Part shown: positions 5,252 to 5,972 of the stretch, piece by piece
Layout of the letters: every line of letters starts with the position of its first letter
Position numbering within the stretch: position 1 is the first letter of the stretch
Assembly (NCBI GenBank): GCA_947631875.1
Contig: CANRMV010000069.1
Span: 1 to 5,972, forward strand
DNA from: an uncultured Clostridia bacterium
GTDB taxonomy: Bacteria; Bacillota; Clostridia; Christensenellales; UBA1242
Direction: 5' to 3'
Length of the DNA stretch: 5,972 nucleotides
Notes under the pieces: model-generated
The model's input: only the letters and a program-made list of their open reading frames with translations
The model's database searches: none
Told to the model about the DNA's origin: nothing
Translations under genes and position numbers: made by a program

Positions 5252-5488
5252 ATGAAAGTGGTTAATGTAGTTACTAAAAGAATTTTGGATTTGTGTAAAG
5301 AAAGAGGTATAACTCCAAATAAATTAGGCACAATTTCTGGGGTTGAGCCAAGCACCATTACAAGCATTTTTTATGGAAAAAGCAAAAATCCGGGTGTTGT
5401 TACTTTGAAAGCTTTGTGTGACGGATTGAATATAACTTTGTATGACTTTTTTAATTGCCCAGAATTTAAAGAATTTTTAGAGGACTAA
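5252..5488 (+). CDS. XRE-family (Cro/CI-type) helix-turn-helix regulator
   Basis: The ATG at 5252 follows AAGGA (5239-5243) by 8 bases. The 78-residue product is little more than one HTH_3-type DNA-binding domain: ILDLCKERGITPNKLGTISG (residues 11-30) covers helix 1 and most of helix 2, PSTITSIFYGKSKNPG (33-48) is the recognition helix and turn, and TLKALCDGLNITLYDFF (51-67) is the standard closing part. There is no extra ligand or protease domain, so it probably dimerises and acts as a simple repressor. The gene is divergent from the SLOG-like gene, and three copies of a palindrome lie between them, one ending just before its own start codon. This strongly suggests autorepression and control of both directions. 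The glycosylase gene starts 8 bases after its stop codon and is probably co-transcribed. Confidence 0.88.
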   Translation: MKVVNVVTKRILDLCKERGITPNKLGTISGVEPSTITSIFYGKSKNPGVVTLKALCDGLNITLYDFFNCPEFKEFLED

Positions 5489-5496
5489 AACATTCA

Positions 5497-5967
5497 ATGA
5501 AAGGTTTTGATGCGGTTTTTGATAGGGAGTGTCGGGTTTTGATTTTGGGTAGTTTTCCAAGCGTTAAAAGTCGGGCACAGGGGTTTTATTATGGAAATAA
5601 GCAAAACAAATTTTGGAAAGTTCTGGCAAACATCTTTGGCGAAAAAATTGAAAACGAAATACAATCCAAAATAGATTTTTTATTAAAGCACCATATTGCA
5701 CTGTTCGATGCAGTTGAGGTTGCTGATTTGGAAGGCTCGGCAGACAGCGTTTTGAAAAAATCCAATTACAAACTTGCTGATTTATCCTTCTTGCTTCCTC
5801 CACGCACAAAAGTTGAAAAAATTATTTGCAACGGGCTGACGGCATATGAATTTGTGACAAAAAACTTGCAAACTTCCCTGCCCATTCTGTATCTGCCTTC
5901 AACAAGCCCGGCGAATGTGTCCTTTAAAATTGACAAGTGGCAACAAGAACTAAGTTTTTTGAAATAA
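5497..5967 (+). CDS. Hypoxanthine (deoxyinosine)-DNA glycosylase, UDG superfamily family 6
   Basis: The 156-residue product carries the UDG-fold signature of the hypoxanthine-DNA glycosylase family (TIGR04274-like). LILGSFPSVKSR (residues 15-26) is the first active-site loop, GFYYGNKQNKFWKVL (29-43) contains the conserved Asn-x-Phe-Trp, ALFDAVEVADLEGSADS (68-84) is the middle block and LPSTSPAN (133-140) is the DNA-intercalation or second active-site loop. By analogy with the Methanosarcina enzyme, the Asn before KFW (Asn37) is the likely catalytic residue. The enzyme would remove hypoxanthine formed by adenine deamination and start base excision repair. Length is normal for the family and the gene is complete, ending at TAA 5965-5967. 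The only Shine-Dalgarno-like sequence, AGAGGA (5479-5484), is 12 bases from the ATG, so translation may depend partly on coupling to the XRE gene upstream. Confidence 0.88.
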   Translation: MKGFDAVFDRECRVLILGSFPSVKSRAQGFYYGNKQNKFWKVLANIFGEKIENEIQSKIDFLLKHHIALFDAVEVADLEGSADSVLKKSNYKLADLSFLLPPRTKVEKIICNGLTAYEFVTKNLQTSLPILYLPSTSPANVSFKIDKWQQELSFLK

Positions 5968-5972
5968 TGAAA

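Overview
The window is AT-rich bacterial DNA. It uses the standard code (TGA as a stop), strong AGGAGG-type ribosome binding sites, short intergenic gaps, a lipobox lipoprotein and U-tract terminators. Together with the protein families (ECF S component, DUF1893, clostridial-type metallophosphoesterase and SLOG-like proteins) this points to a low-GC Firmicute, most likely an anaerobic, gut-type Clostridia relative. That placement is inferred from family memory, not from a marker gene.

Layout. (1) Positions 2-130 hold the last 42 codons of a calcineurin-like metallophosphoesterase. (2) A good sigma-A-type promoter at 138-166 drives a monocistronic gene for a 521-residue secreted lipoprotein of unknown function, closed by an intrinsic terminator at 1768-1794. 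(3) Four tightly packed genes follow at 1892-4584: a DUF362 protein, a LarC protein reduced to its N-terminal half, an ECF transporter S component and a DUF1893 (TM1506-like) protein. Two junctions overlap (1 bp and 8 bp) and one has a 32-bp gap with its own ribosome binding site. The unit ends at a terminator (4603-4635) that lies inside the 3' end of the next, convergent gene. (4) On the minus strand, 5135 down to 4598 encodes a Rossmann/SLOG-like (DUF1273/YpsA-like) protein whose conserved N-terminus and body are in different frames, split by one extra base in a short A run. (5) A divergent control region (5136-5251) carries three copies of a GGATATATCC-type palindrome. (6) It leads into a small XRE-type repressor gene and, 8 bp later, a hypoxanthine-DNA glycosylase gene.

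How the genes may work together. The most unusual unit is DUF362 / LarC1 / S component / DUF1893. LarC is known for CTP-dependent nickel insertion into the nickel-pincer nucleotide cofactor of lactate racemase. Here it lacks the LarC2 half, and larA, larB and larE are absent from the window. The four genes read as one transcription unit that could couple uptake of a small molecule (S component) to a metal or cofactor step, but the substrate and product cannot be told from sequence. The second unit looks like an autoregulated pair: an XRE repressor binding palindromes that sit on the start regions of both its own operon (with the DNA-repair glycosylase) and the divergent SLOG-like gene.

I see no RNA genes, CRISPR arrays, insertion sequences or integration sites. 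No intergenic stretch exceeds about 145 bases.
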